A DNA stretch of 20,405 nt, taken from contig DARG01000033.1 of assembly GCA_002503215.1 (NCBI GenBank), positions 495 to 20,899 on the forward strand. The letters are read 5' to 3'. Shown piece by piece: positions 7,121 to 13,708 of the stretch. Under the pieces are notes generated by a model. It worked only from the letters and a program-made list of their open reading frames with translations. It was not told the origin of the DNA and did no database searches. Every line of letters begins with the position of its first letter. Positions within the stretch are counted from its first letter, which is position 1. This stretch comes from Candidatus Parvarchaeota archaeon UBA446 (GTDB lineage: Archaea > Nanobdellota > Nanobdellia > Parvarchaeales > Parvarchaeaceae). The position numbers and the translations under genes are program-made.

Positions 7121-7696
7121 TTAAGCACTCTCTGCTTTTCCGCTCTTTATTAGAATATCGGCAACGTCTTTATCTATTTCTATTATATTCGGAAAAGTAA
7201 ATGGGCCATAAGATTTATCGTTTCTCCAAACGAATTTTGGTATGTCTGAAATGACTTTTATAACTACTTTTTCCCTGTCATTGTCATCTGATTCCACTTT
7301 TTGCAGCTTTTTGGGCTCAATTGATTTTATCTCATTTATTATTGAAGATTTATGCTCCTTTGACAAACGTAGAAAATTATCAAAAAGTATTCTCTCTTTG
7401 GATAACATGTTCATCTTAGCCTGTTCACTGTCCACGTTAAGTATGGCTAAAGAAGCTATCTTTAACATCCTTGCGTTTAGTATCTGTTCCAGCGTAGAAA
7501 TTGCATTCTTTATTTGTGTATTTATCTCATCTATCCTGTGCTCATCGCCTAGTTTTTTGGCTTCATCCAATGAGTTTTTATTTATGGCAATATACTCTTT
7601 CATCTCCTCCAGCATTTCATCTGTAAGTTTAGTAATGGTCCTGCTGTCCTCCTGTTCCTGTCTTCTTATTCTAAGGAATTCGCTATAAGTAATCAT
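7121..7696 (-). CDS. gins51: Archaeal GINS complex subunit, GINS51 type
   Basis: The 191 residues show a helical N-terminal A-domain (MITYSEFLRIRRQEQE start, long helices to about residue 125) and a small C-terminal beta domain (about 143-191). The C-terminal domain has the signature VIKVISDIPKFV then YGPFTFPNIIEID and a final ILIKSGKAE, which matches the B-domain of archaeal Gins51 (Sld5/Psf1-like). GINS ties the MCM helicase to GAN/RecJ-like factors in the CMG replicative complex. The gene leads a two-gene unit with the Hef-type helicase. A TATA box about 26 nt upstream makes the mRNA leaderless and separates it from the small membrane protein genes upstream. I base the call on domain order and the C-terminal motif; sequence conservation in this family is low. 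Confidence 0.78.
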   Translation of the reverse strand: MITYSEFLRIRRQEQEDSRTITKLTDEMLEEMKEYIAINKNSLDEAKKLGDEHRIDEINTQIKNAISTLEQILNARMLKIASLAILNVDSEQAKMNMLSKERILFDNFLRLSKEHKSSIINEIKSIEPKKLQKVESDDNDREKVVIKVISDIPKFVWRNDKSYGPFTFPNIIEIDKDVADILIKSGKAESA

Positions 7697-7718
7697 AATC
7701 CCTATTAACAGATGACAG

Positions 7719-7726
7719 TATAAAAA
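7719..7726 (-). promoter_or_regulatory. TATA box for the GINS51-Hef unit
   Basis: Read leftward, TTTTTATA is centred about 26 nt before the ATG at 7696. It lies just after the stop of the small gene at 7729-7890, so the replication pair can be transcribed independently of the upstream operon. Confidence 0.55.
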
Positions 7727-7728
7727 TC

Positions 7729-7890
7729 TTAAGAGACACTTTTAAACGAATTAGTTATTGGTGAAAGTATACCTGAAAAAAAGCTAGAAATGTCCTTTGA
7801 TAATGCGGAAGGGCCCACAAAAAAGATATAGACTAGTACCAGAGTTATGCCAAGTATAATCGCAATGATATAATACCACACAGCTTCCAT
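7729..7890 (-). CDS. 53-residue single-span membrane protein (last gene of mini-protein operon)
   Basis: The ATG at 7890, 1 nt after the preceding stop, opens a frame starting MEAVWYYIIAII with a hydrophobic segment of about 20 residues (6-25). A tail follows with VGPSALSKDISSFFSG and then ILSP. The tail resembles those of two other small proteins in the operon: KDIS-FFS parallels KDIT-VFS in the 8201-8374 protein, and GPSALSKDI parallels SPSLLHKLI in the 7892-8032 protein. It lacks the NKKG/NNKG start of the others. No known family is recognised. It is probably a small membrane partner of the 577-residue protein encoded first in the operon. Confidence 0.65.
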   Translation of the reverse strand: MEAVWYYIIAIILGITLVLVYIFFVGPSALSKDISSFFSGILSPITNSFKSVS

Positions 7891-7891
7891 G

Positions 7892-8032
7892 TTATATGTT
7901 TGGAACTGAAGGTATTAATTTATGAAGTAAAGAGGGCGAAAATAGAAACAAATAGAAAACTATCACTATTATTAGAATTATCAGTGTTATTATTATCAAA
8001 AGTATGTAACTCTCGACTCCTTTATTGTTCAT
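7892..8032 (-). CDS. 46-residue single-span membrane protein
   Basis: The frame starts MNNKGVESYILL, then an almost pure Ile/Leu/Val helix (about 9-31) and a short tail ending SVPNI. The NKG-V-E-S start recalls a class III signal peptide, with Gly at -1 and an acidic residue at +2, but Gln and Glu at +1/+5 are missing. It begins 1 nt after the previous stop and ends 1 nt before the next start, so it is surely part of the operon. There is no clear Shine-Dalgarno, so translation probably depends on coupling. Its start matches the MNNKAS start of the small protein at 2595. Function is unknown. Confidence 0.65.
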   Translation of the reverse strand: MNNKGVESYILLIIITLIILIIVIVFYLFLFSPSLLHKLIPSVPNI

Positions 8033-8033
8033 A

Positions 8034-8204
8034 TTAAGTATACCCTGTTATATTTGTACTTACTGATTTTGCTACAAAATCCTTAAAAAGACTGGTAAAT
8101 TTATAAGGTGTGAAAAGCTCGAGAAATATTATAATAAGGAATATACCGATTATTATGAGTATTATATAAAGAAAAACACCGCTTACAACTCCTTTATTTT
8201 TCAT
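8034..8204 (-). CDS. 56-residue single-span membrane protein
   Basis: The frame starts MKNKGVVSGVFLY with a hydrophobic helix (about 8-31) and a polar, aromatic-rich tail containing SLFKDFVAKSV. The start KNKGVVS parallels the NNKGVES start of the next gene. The start codon overlaps the previous stop (ATGA, 4-nt overlap), which indicates translational coupling. No known family is recognised. Together with its neighbours it looks like one of a set of diverged copies of a small membrane subunit. Confidence 0.65.
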   Translation of the reverse strand: MKNKGVVSGVFLYIILIIIGIFLIIIFLELFTPYKFTSLFKDFVAKSVSTNITGYT

Positions 8205-8374
8205 AACCCCTTACCAAAAAGCCAGCTGAATGAGAAAACATTTGTTATATCTTTCCCTATAGTCGTAGCTGCTCCAGAGAATATTAAAGCTATCACAATC
8301 CCGGCAAATAATACTATTATAGCTAGTATTATCGCAATTATCTCGGTAATAGGCATCTGTCCTTTTTTGTTCAT
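8201..8374 (-). CDS. 57-residue single-span membrane protein with class III-like start
   Basis: The frame starts MNKKGQMPITEIIAIILAI. The KKGQ stretch followed by Glu at +6 and a hydrophobic helix (about 12-34) is close to a class III prepilin signal, offset by one residue from the usual Glu at +5. A tail with GKDITNVFSFSWLFGKG follows. It starts 2 nt after the stop of the 577-residue gene and overlaps the next gene by 4 nt. If processed after Gly-5 it would be a very short pilin-like subunit; otherwise it stays as a small membrane protein. Which of these holds cannot be told from the sequence. Confidence 0.68.
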   Translation of the reverse strand: MNKKGQMPITEIIAIILAIIVLFAGIVIALIFSGAATTIGKDITNVFSFSWLFGKGL

Positions 8375-8376
8375 AA

Positions 8377-10110
8377 TCAGTTAACCGAAAAAGGCGGCTT
8401 CCAATTTAGAAGACCAACTCTCTTCTTTGACTCATCGTATATATACGCAGAATCTTTATTTGCCACAAACAAACCTAACTCTAAAGCTGACTTTATAGTT
8501 GAGCGTGAAAAATGCTTTGAATTCAGTAGCATAGTATATATCTCTGCTTCGTCTTCACTTAGAGTTTGCTTATGCTTTTCTGTAGAATTAGAAAATTCTG
8601 AAAATGTCTTTGATATACCCGTAAAATCTTCCTTGAAAGAACGATATATATCAAAAATTGCGTATTCTTTCTGTTGCTTCTTTGGTTTATTTTTTTCCGC
8701 TTCTTCTTTCTCGGCTTCTGCAACATACTTATCAAGGTCTGCTTTTATTACATTAAGCGACCTAAATACTGTCTGGTCTACAGCGGCAAAAACTGTTTTT
8801 TGTATCTTTACCAGATTCGCTTTTTGATATAGAAAGAACTCTTCCGGTGTAAAACTATACGGAGATATATTAAAGTACAAAGTTCCTTCATATGGGGGTT
8901 GTATAGGTTCCTTACTGGGCTTTTCTTTAAAATCCATCTTAAGTTTAATAAGTGAATAAACCATAGGACCATACTTTTTGATTCGATTGTATATGTAAGA
9001 CCTCTTATTTTCTTCATAACCTCTAGAAAGCAGACTTCCGCCGAGACTCTTAGGTTCCACATTTATTGGTATTTCCGGACCTTTGTTCTTGAATAGTTTG
9101 GTGTATTCCACGTCATACTCTCCGGAATATACTTGTTTAAAACCCACGGAAGTTACTGAAAATGATTCGTTTTCGAAGGTATCAGGTTTTGATGCACCAG
9201 TCATATATTGTTGCGCGTTCGTGGCCGTATTAAATCCCATTTTTGAAAGAAGAGAAAGATATGTGGAACACCAATCAACATAAAGATTAAAGGAGCCCAT
9301 TTGGCTTTTCAGATACTGCAAAAGAATACTCTTCCTGCTTTTTAGATCATTGCCGTTTATCTCTTTCCATTTCTCATATTCTATGTATCTGTTTTTAAGT
9401 ATGTTTTTATACTGCTCATTTCTATCAATCTGCGAAACCTCTTTTAAGCTCTTTACCTGATAAAAAACCGACATTATATCTATAAATCCAGGGCCACCCT
9501 GGCCTTGTGTAGGAGAACGAGAAAGAGCAGAAAGACTTGCCCCACCCTTTCTTGAATCGACTGTATCTAAAAAAACCCTTTTAAGAGCCAGTTCTGCTGC
9601 CTCTGCCTTCTCTTTATTAGTATCTTTTAATTCATCATAAAAATAGATATTTCTGTCAAGTTCTTTCAGCTCATATATCATTGCTATAAGAGATTTTAGA
9701 ACGGTATTTATACTACCCAGAAGCTGCATAACTCTGTCTTCCAAGTTCTTCTTTTTCTCTAACACCATATTCATAAGGCTTGATAGAGCTGAAGGATCTA
9801 CTGATTCTGCTATCCTAATCGGCCTATAACCTATGGTGGCAAACATTTGCATTACAGAGAAATATTCTGGTTGAAAATGGTACCTTTTAGATATATCCTT
9901 TGTAAAGTGATAGCCTGCAGGATTTCCCACAAAACCTGGGTCCACTAATTCTTCTGAAGATTTGTATCTTAAGTCTATTTGTCCATTATAATGTGCTTCT
10001 GCACTTGAGCCTATGGCTTCTAATTCGGAGATATAACCATTTATTTCATTTACGCCCTTTTTGGGAGACTCTAATTCTTTTGCAAGCCTTTTAACTTCCG
10101 TTATATTCAT
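8377..10110 (-). CDS. 577-residue helical protein of unknown function, lead gene of mini-membrane-protein operon
   Basis: I do not recognise a characterised family. The protein is soluble-looking, with no signal peptide and no membrane segment. It is mostly helical with charged stretches, including a probable coiled coil at about residues 110-185 and a Lys/Glu-rich helix near 455-480. A Gly/Ser/Pro-rich linker lies near 192-208. The segment around LYVDWCSTYLSLLSKM (about 275-290) is amphipathic and could be an interaction surface. No nucleotide-binding, nuclease or metal motif was found. The start at 10110 is supported by a TATA box 26 nt upstream. Four tiny membrane proteins follow within 2 nt or overlapping, so it is probably the cytosolic component of a membrane-associated assembly. 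That role is inference from gene order. Confidence 0.75.
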   Translation of the reverse strand: MNITEVKRLAKELESPKKGVNEINGYISELEAIGSSAEAHYNGQIDLRYKSSEELVDPGFVGNPAGYHFTKDISKRYHFQPEYFSVMQMFATIGYRPIRIAESVDPSALSSLMNMVLEKKKNLEDRVMQLLGSINTVLKSLIAMIYELKELDRNIYFYDELKDTNKEKAEAAELALKRVFLDTVDSRKGGASLSALSRSPTQGQGGPGFIDIMSVFYQVKSLKEVSQIDRNEQYKNILKNRYIEYEKWKEINGNDLKSRKSILLQYLKSQMGSFNLYVDWCSTYLSLLSKMGFNTATNAQQYMTGASKPDTFENESFSVTSVGFKQVYSGEYDVEYTKLFKNKGPEIPINVEPKSLGGSLLSRGYEENKRSYIYNRIKKYGPMVYSLIKLKMDFKEKPSKEPIQPPYEGTLYFNISPYSFTPEEFFLYQKANLVKIQKTVFAAVDQTVFRSLNVIKADLDKYVAEAEKEEAEKNKPKKQQKEYAIFDIYRSFKEDFTGISKTFSEFSNSTEKHKQTLSEDEAEIYTMLLNSKHFSRSTIKSALELGLFVANKDSAYIYDESKKRVGLLNWKPPFSVN

Positions 10111-10131
10111 AAATCTTATTAGATATTGCTG

Positions 10132-10139
10132 ATTTAAAT
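10132..10139 (-). promoter_or_regulatory. TATA box for the 10110-7729 operon
   Basis: ATTTAAAT is centred 26 nt before the ATG at 10110, which gives a leaderless start for the five-gene leftward operon. Confidence 0.55.
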
Positions 10140-10192
10140 ATTATCATAGAAATAATAAACGAATAATATACTTTAAGTCAAGTTCACAAAGA

Positions 10193-10200
10193 CTTATAAA
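10193..10200 (+). promoter_or_regulatory. TATA box for the nucleotidyltransferase-eL33 operon
   Basis: CTTATAAA predicts a transcript start near 10222. That leaves a leader of about 15 nt that contains the Shine-Dalgarno at 10227, unlike the leaderless genes around it. Confidence 0.55.
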
Positions 10201-10205
10201 TAATA

Positions 10206-10223
10206 ATGTTCATAATTGAACAT
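10206..10223. repeat. 7-bp perfect inverted repeat at the predicted transcript start, candidate operator
   Basis: ATGTTCA and TGAACAT flank a 4-nt spacer TAAT. The repeat lies between the TATA box and the Shine-Dalgarno of the nucleotidyltransferase gene and ends at the predicted transcript start, so most of it would not be in the mRNA. The position suits a repressor site, possibly for autoregulation. No regulator is identified. Confidence 0.45.
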
Positions 10224-10226
10224 AAC

Positions 10227-10232
10227 GGAGGT
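10227..10232 (+). promoter_or_regulatory. Shine-Dalgarno deciding the start at 10237
   Basis: GGAGGT lies 4 nt before the ATG at 10237. It favours that ATG over the in-frame TTG at 10216, which lies upstream of the predicted transcript start. Confidence 0.65.
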
Positions 10233-10236
10233 AAAT

Positions 10237-11322
10237 ATGCATCAAACTGAAAATATAAACCCTATAGAAGCCACGCTGAATAAGCTTTTTTCGACAATTG
10301 ACGCCTTATCTGCGAAGATTGATGAATTAAATGAAAGAGTAGACTATATGGGTTCTTTTATAGGTCTAGAAATAGGAGAAGGAGAGAATGCCGCTTCTGT
10401 TGAGCCTCCTGGACAGTTAGCAGGTTTGTCATTTGATATATTAGAGAAAGTATTACCTTCAAAGGATGCAAATGCCATAAGAGCCTATTTTCTGAGGGTA
10501 CTTAGCTTATTTAGAAGATACATAAAATCCATAGTAATATTTGGAAGTTCTAAAACAAAAACAGGCATAACGAGCACATCTGACATAGACGTAGCCTTTA
10601 TAGTGGATGATACTGATATACAGAAATTTACACTTGAACAATTGCGTGAGAGGCTGTTCTCAAAAATGGCCGAGATAGCAAGAGATTTTTCTGACAGAAT
10701 ACATGCTCAAGCTTATCCTCTGTCTGAATTTTGGGGATCTATAATAAAACCTAATCCAGTTATATTAACACTGCTTAGAGATGGAGTAGCTGTTTATGAT
10801 ACGGGATTTTTCGTTCCTATACAAATGTTGTACAAAACTGGAAATATAATACCCACAAAAGAGTCTATAAACAACAACATTGAAAGCGCAGAAGGATTAA
10901 TCATGCTTGCGGAAAACGTTCTAAGCACTAAATTGAGCTTAGATGTATACAATGCCGTAGTTGCTTCGGGACAGGCACTTTTGATGGAGTATGGTTACCT
11001 TCCACCAGTACCAAAACAGGTCGCTAAAGAACTTGAAGAGATAGCTGTTGAAAAAGAAAAAGTGCTTACACATGAAGACGTTGAAAAGGTCGATGAAATA
11101 GTAAAATGGTTTAAAAAGATAGACCATGGAGAAGTCAAAGAGATAACAGGCGCCGAATTCGATAAAAAGCTTAAAGAAGCCAAGGAAGTTATAGAAAAAA
11201 TAACCAAAATAATAGACAAATTAAGGGAAAATAAAGGAGAAGCAAAACCCATAATAGACAAAGATTTATTAAAGCAGACAGATAAAGAGATAAAGGATAA
11301 ATACATGCAGAAGGTTGATTAA
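10237..11322 (+). CDS. Pol-beta-superfamily nucleotidyltransferase with helical C-terminal (HEPN-like) region
   Basis: The 361-residue protein has a short N-terminal coiled coil (about 12-40) and then a minimal nucleotidyltransferase core. Its core has FGSS (102-105) and SDIDVAF (115-121), i.e. the GS...DxD metal-binding pattern. It is followed by a helical region where SLDVYNAVVASGQALLMEYG suggests a HEPN-like four-helix bundle, and by a long Lys/Glu-rich helix at the end. MNT and HEPN proteins commonly pair as toxin-antitoxin modules, where MNT can AMPylate its partner. Here both parts are one chain, and I cannot find the HEPN RxxxxxH RNase motif. The start at 10237 is set by a Shine-Dalgarno. 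The ATG of eL33 follows within 2 nt of this stop, tying the gene to ribosome production. It might instead modify RNA or protein; the substrate is unknown. Confidence 0.72.
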   Translation: MHQTENINPIEATLNKLFSTIDALSAKIDELNERVDYMGSFIGLEIGEGENAASVEPPGQLAGLSFDILEKVLPSKDANAIRAYFLRVLSLFRRYIKSIVIFGSSKTKTGITSTSDIDVAFIVDDTDIQKFTLEQLRERLFSKMAEIARDFSDRIHAQAYPLSEFWGSIIKPNPVILTLLRDGVAVYDTGFFVPIQMLYKTGNIIPTKESINNNIESAEGLIMLAENVLSTKLSLDVYNAVVASGQALLMEYGYLPPVPKQVAKELEEIAVEKEKVLTHEDVEKVDEIVKWFKKIDHGEVKEITGAEFDKKLKEAKEVIEKITKIIDKLRENKGEAKPIIDKDLLKQTDKEIKDKYMQKVD

Positions 11323-11323
11323 T

Positions 11324-11575
11324 ATGGCAAAAATAGTATCGTATAAAAGAGGAAGAAAAACACAGAAAATGAATCAGGCTATAGCTTCTATAGAAAAAGT
11401 AAGTAATAGAGAAGAAGCGGGAAAGTACATTGGAAAAAGGGTTGAAATAGCATTCTCAAAGACATCCATAAAAGGAGTCGTAGTAAAACCTCATGGGAAT
11501 AGAGGGAAGGTAGTAATAAGATTTAGAAGAGGACTACCAGGACAGGCAATGAATAGAGAGATAAAATTAGATTAA
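11324..11575 (+). CDS. rpl35ae: 50S ribosomal protein eL33 (L35Ae)
   Basis: The 83 residues from the ATG at 11324 contain the eL33 core, including REEAGKYIGKRVEIAF, then IKGVVVKPHGNRGKVVIRFR and GLPGQAMNREIKL. eL33 is a small SH3-like beta-barrel protein of the large subunit found in archaea and eukaryotes. An upstream TTG at 11315 overlaps the previous gene and is not needed. The start lies 1 nt after the nucleotidyltransferase stop, so expression is coupled to that gene. The stop shares TTAA at 11572-11575 with the converging Trm1 gene. Confidence 0.93.
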   Translation: MAKIVSYKRGRKTQKMNQAIASIEKVSNREEAGKYIGKRVEIAFSKTSIKGVVVKPHGNRGKVVIRFRRGLPGQAMNREIKLD

Positions 11576-12633
11576 TAACCTAAATTTGAAGCTAGCTCTT
11601 TAAAACTTAGATTAGTTTTGAATCCCTTTGAAGATAGCACTGTTCTGTTTTTGAATTTATTTATTTTCTCTTCTGGTCTCTTAAAGAATGAAGCGATTTC
11701 GCTTGTCGTGTAATATGAGAAAACATTCATTTCTTTATACAATGCGGAAAGATACTCTTTTAGAGCATCTGTATTCTGATTAAACTTTTTTTCGTTCTTA
11801 TCGAGATAATTCAACATTTTTTTAACGGTATTTACATCATAAATCTTGCCAAGCCATAACGGCCCTATCTTTGTCATCTTTGAACCACAAAAATCGCATT
11901 TATCCTTAGGCTCTATAGTACGAGAAGGACATTTTATACATTGATATGCGTAACCTACTTTGCCCTTAGTTCTAGATGAAAAATCGAAATATGTTCTTAT
12001 AAAATTCCCATTAAAGTCAAAAATCAGTGGTTTTATGTGCAGACTATGGCTTTCTGCTATTTCAGACACATATTTTATTAGTATCCTTATACCCAATTCG
12101 TTACTATACGAAGTTTTGAGTGAACGCGCCATATATTTACGCATACATGCCCTCTGTGCGCTTCCTAAGAGTGCTGCAGTATCTGTTGCGCTTATGGCTA
12201 AAATGCTATCCTTACCCAAAAGTTCAAACGCTGTATTTAAGTAAGGGGCGGGAGACCCAAATGGATCTATATCTATGTAATCATATATATTGTGTGCTTT
12301 ATAGTACTTTGAATTTTCTGCGGATACGCTTATGGAATCACAGTTTAACAATGACTTGTTTAAGGAAATATTTTTTGAGATTATATTCGAGGTCTTAATA
12401 TCATTGAATATAAATGATTTGAACATGCCTGTTTCGGAACATAATCTCATACCGCGTATACCACTGCCAGAAAACATTTCCAATCCGGATAGCATTGCCT
12501 TTGATTTAGACTTAATAAAAAGAACGTTTAACGATCTATCAAACTCTCTGTTTGGATTATAGAACACATGTGCACTTTTAAGCTGCTGGTTTTCTGCATA
12601 GAACCTAATACTGCCTTCTTTAAAAAGCTCCAT
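11572..12633 (-). CDS. trm1: tRNA (guanine(26)-N2)-dimethyltransferase Trm1
   Basis: Trm1 uses S-adenosylmethionine to make N2,N2-dimethylguanosine at position 26 of tRNA. The 353 residues have the N-terminal FYNPNREFDRSL region, the SAM-binding motif LEMFSGSGIRG (51-61), the catalytic DPFGSP (123-128), and ISATDTAALLG (148-157). A zinc-binding set follows with Cys at about 232, 235, 246 and 249. The C-terminal region matches the family and the length is slightly below the usual 370-380, mainly through a shorter N-terminus. It begins 19 nt after TFB ends, so it is probably read through from TFB, although a weak TATA-like ATTAAAA overlaps the TFB stop. Its stop overlaps eL33 by 4 nt. Confidence 0.93.
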   Translation of the reverse strand: MELFKEGSIRFYAENQQLKSAHVFYNPNREFDRSLNVLFIKSKSKAMLSGLEMFSGSGIRGMRLCSETGMFKSFIFNDIKTSNIISKNISLNKSLLNCDSISVSAENSKYYKAHNIYDYIDIDPFGSPAPYLNTAFELLGKDSILAISATDTAALLGSAQRACMRKYMARSLKTSYSNELGIRILIKYVSEIAESHSLHIKPLIFDFNGNFIRTYFDFSSRTKGKVGYAYQCIKCPSRTIEPKDKCDFCGSKMTKIGPLWLGKIYDVNTVKKMLNYLDKNEKKFNQNTDALKEYLSALYKEMNVFSYYTTSEIASFFKRPEEKINKFKNRTVLSSKGFKTNLSFKELASNLGY

Positions 12634-12652
12634 AAAAAATAAAAGAAAGATT

Positions 12653-13576
12653 TTAATCGTCTATCTTAAATCTTTCCTTAAGATTCAATACTTGATAAAG
12701 TTCTTTGTATCTGTTTCTTATAGTTACTTCTGTTATACCTGCAGCCTTTGCTGCATCTCTCTGAGTCTTTTTCTCCTTGTTTATAAGCGTAGAAACATAA
12801 AGGACTGCTGCCGCTATTCCCATTGGCCCTTTTCCACTTGTCAAACCTTTATCCTCTGCTTCTTTTAAAAGTTTTACGGCGTCGGAAACAGTTTTGTTAG
12901 ATACCTTAAGTTCCGAAGCAAATTTATATATGTAATCGCTTGGTGAAGTAGGCAGTATTTTTATTCCCAATTCTCTACATAGGAGCCTGTATGCCTTTCC
13001 TACTTCTTTTCTTTCTACCTCAAAAGTATCTGATATCTCATCCAATGTTATAGGTCTGTTGTGTTTTCTTGCTGCTGCGTAAAGTGCACCGGCTATAACG
13101 CTCTCCATAGACCTACCTCTAACAAGTCTTCGAGTTATTGCTTCTCTGTACATTTTGGCTGCTTCTTCCTGTATTATATTTGAAACGTGCAGACGATTAC
13201 TGGCGCGTCTCAATTCTGTAAGAGCAAATTTAAGATTTCTCTCATAAGCTGTAGATATTCTTGGCTGCCATTTTCTAAGCTTATAAAAAGTTCTTCTATT
13301 GGCATTTGAAAGCTTTATAGATTCGCTTGCCTTTCCTATGACTGTACTAGTTCCCTTATCATATTTAGCGTAACTAAGAGGGGAGCCCATTCTTCCTTTA
13401 CCCTCATCTCTTTCATCTTCAAAAGAACGCCATTCTCTTCCGTAATCTATAGCGTCGCCTTCTATTACATATCCACAGTTCTGACACACTAATTCGCCAG
13501 TTGACTTGTCATATGTCACAGACTCACTGCCGCAGGAAGGACATTTCGCATTATGTTTACTAGTAACTACTTTCAT
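12653..13576 (-). CDS. tfb: Transcription initiation factor B (TFB/TFIIB)
   Basis: TFB binds TBP-DNA and the BRE, and positions RNA polymerase. The 307 residues start with a zinc ribbon (Cys 12, 15, 31, 34), then the B-reader/B-linker stretch DYGREWRSFEDERDEGKGR, and two cyclin-fold repeats (about 110-200 and 205-300). A recognition-helix-type stretch KKTQRDAAKAAGITEVTIRN lies near 268-288. Length and order are normal for the family, and no duplication of the gene is seen in the window. Its promoter is unusual: it is embedded in a 12-bp perfect inverted repeat of TATA-like sequence directly before the ATG. Trm1 follows 19 nt downstream. Confidence 0.96.
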   Translation of the reverse strand: MKVVTSKHNAKCPSCGSESVTYDKSTGELVCQNCGYVIEGDAIDYGREWRSFEDERDEGKGRMGSPLSYAKYDKGTSTVIGKASESIKLSNANRRTFYKLRKWQPRISTAYERNLKFALTELRRASNRLHVSNIIQEEAAKMYREAITRRLVRGRSMESVIAGALYAAARKHNRPITLDEISDTFEVERKEVGKAYRLLCRELGIKILPTSPSDYIYKFASELKVSNKTVSDAVKLLKEAEDKGLTSGKGPMGIAAAVLYVSTLINKEKKTQRDAAKAAGITEVTIRNRYKELYQVLNLKERFKIDD

Positions 13577-13580
13577 AAGA

Positions 13581-13612
13581 TTTATATACTAAGAACACAA
13601 TTAGTATATAAA
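13581..13612. promoter_or_regulatory. Palindromic double TATA element at the TFB promoter
   Basis: TTTATATACTAA (13581-13592) and TTAGTATATAAA (13601-13612) form a perfect 12-bp inverted repeat with an 8-nt spacer. The match continues outward with three more pairs after one mismatch (13577-13579 against 13614-13616). The distal arm, read leftward, gives a TATA box whose predicted start is 5 nt before the TFB ATG at 13576. The proximal arm abuts the ATG and, read rightward, would be a TATA box firing away from TFB into a 100-nt region without a gene. Competition or autoregulation by TFB-TBP is a natural possibility but is inferred. Confidence 0.6.
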
Positions 13613-13658
13613 GCTTTCTATTTTAATAAGATAACTCATAAAAATTGGGGAATACAGA

Positions 13659-13685
13659 TAAAATACACTTGCTTGTGTTATTTTA
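13659..13685. terminator. Hairpin 24 nt after the pilin-like gene, candidate 3'-end element
   Basis: The arms TAAAATACAC and GTGTTATTTTA pair over 10 bp with one bulged T and a 6-nt loop TTGCTT. The hairpin lies downstream of the leftward pilin-like gene that ends at 13709. A second, short AT-only hairpin overlaps that stop (13693-13709). Archaeal terminators rely mainly on T tracts, so a terminator or mRNA-stability role is uncertain. Confidence 0.35.
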
Positions 13686-13708
13686 GCTGAGCATTTTTAC
13701 AATAAAAA

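Noticed and set aside
10110..10237. Both divergent genes appear to begin with the same residues NITEV
   Set aside because: On the + strand this is only the translation of the TTG frame across the palindrome and Shine-Dalgarno. The real start is the ATG at 10237, so the match is chance.
10216..11322. HEPN RNase toxin activity in the nucleotidyltransferase C-terminal half
   Set aside because: I could not find the RxxxxxH motif, so only a HEPN-like helical layout is claimed, not RNase activity.
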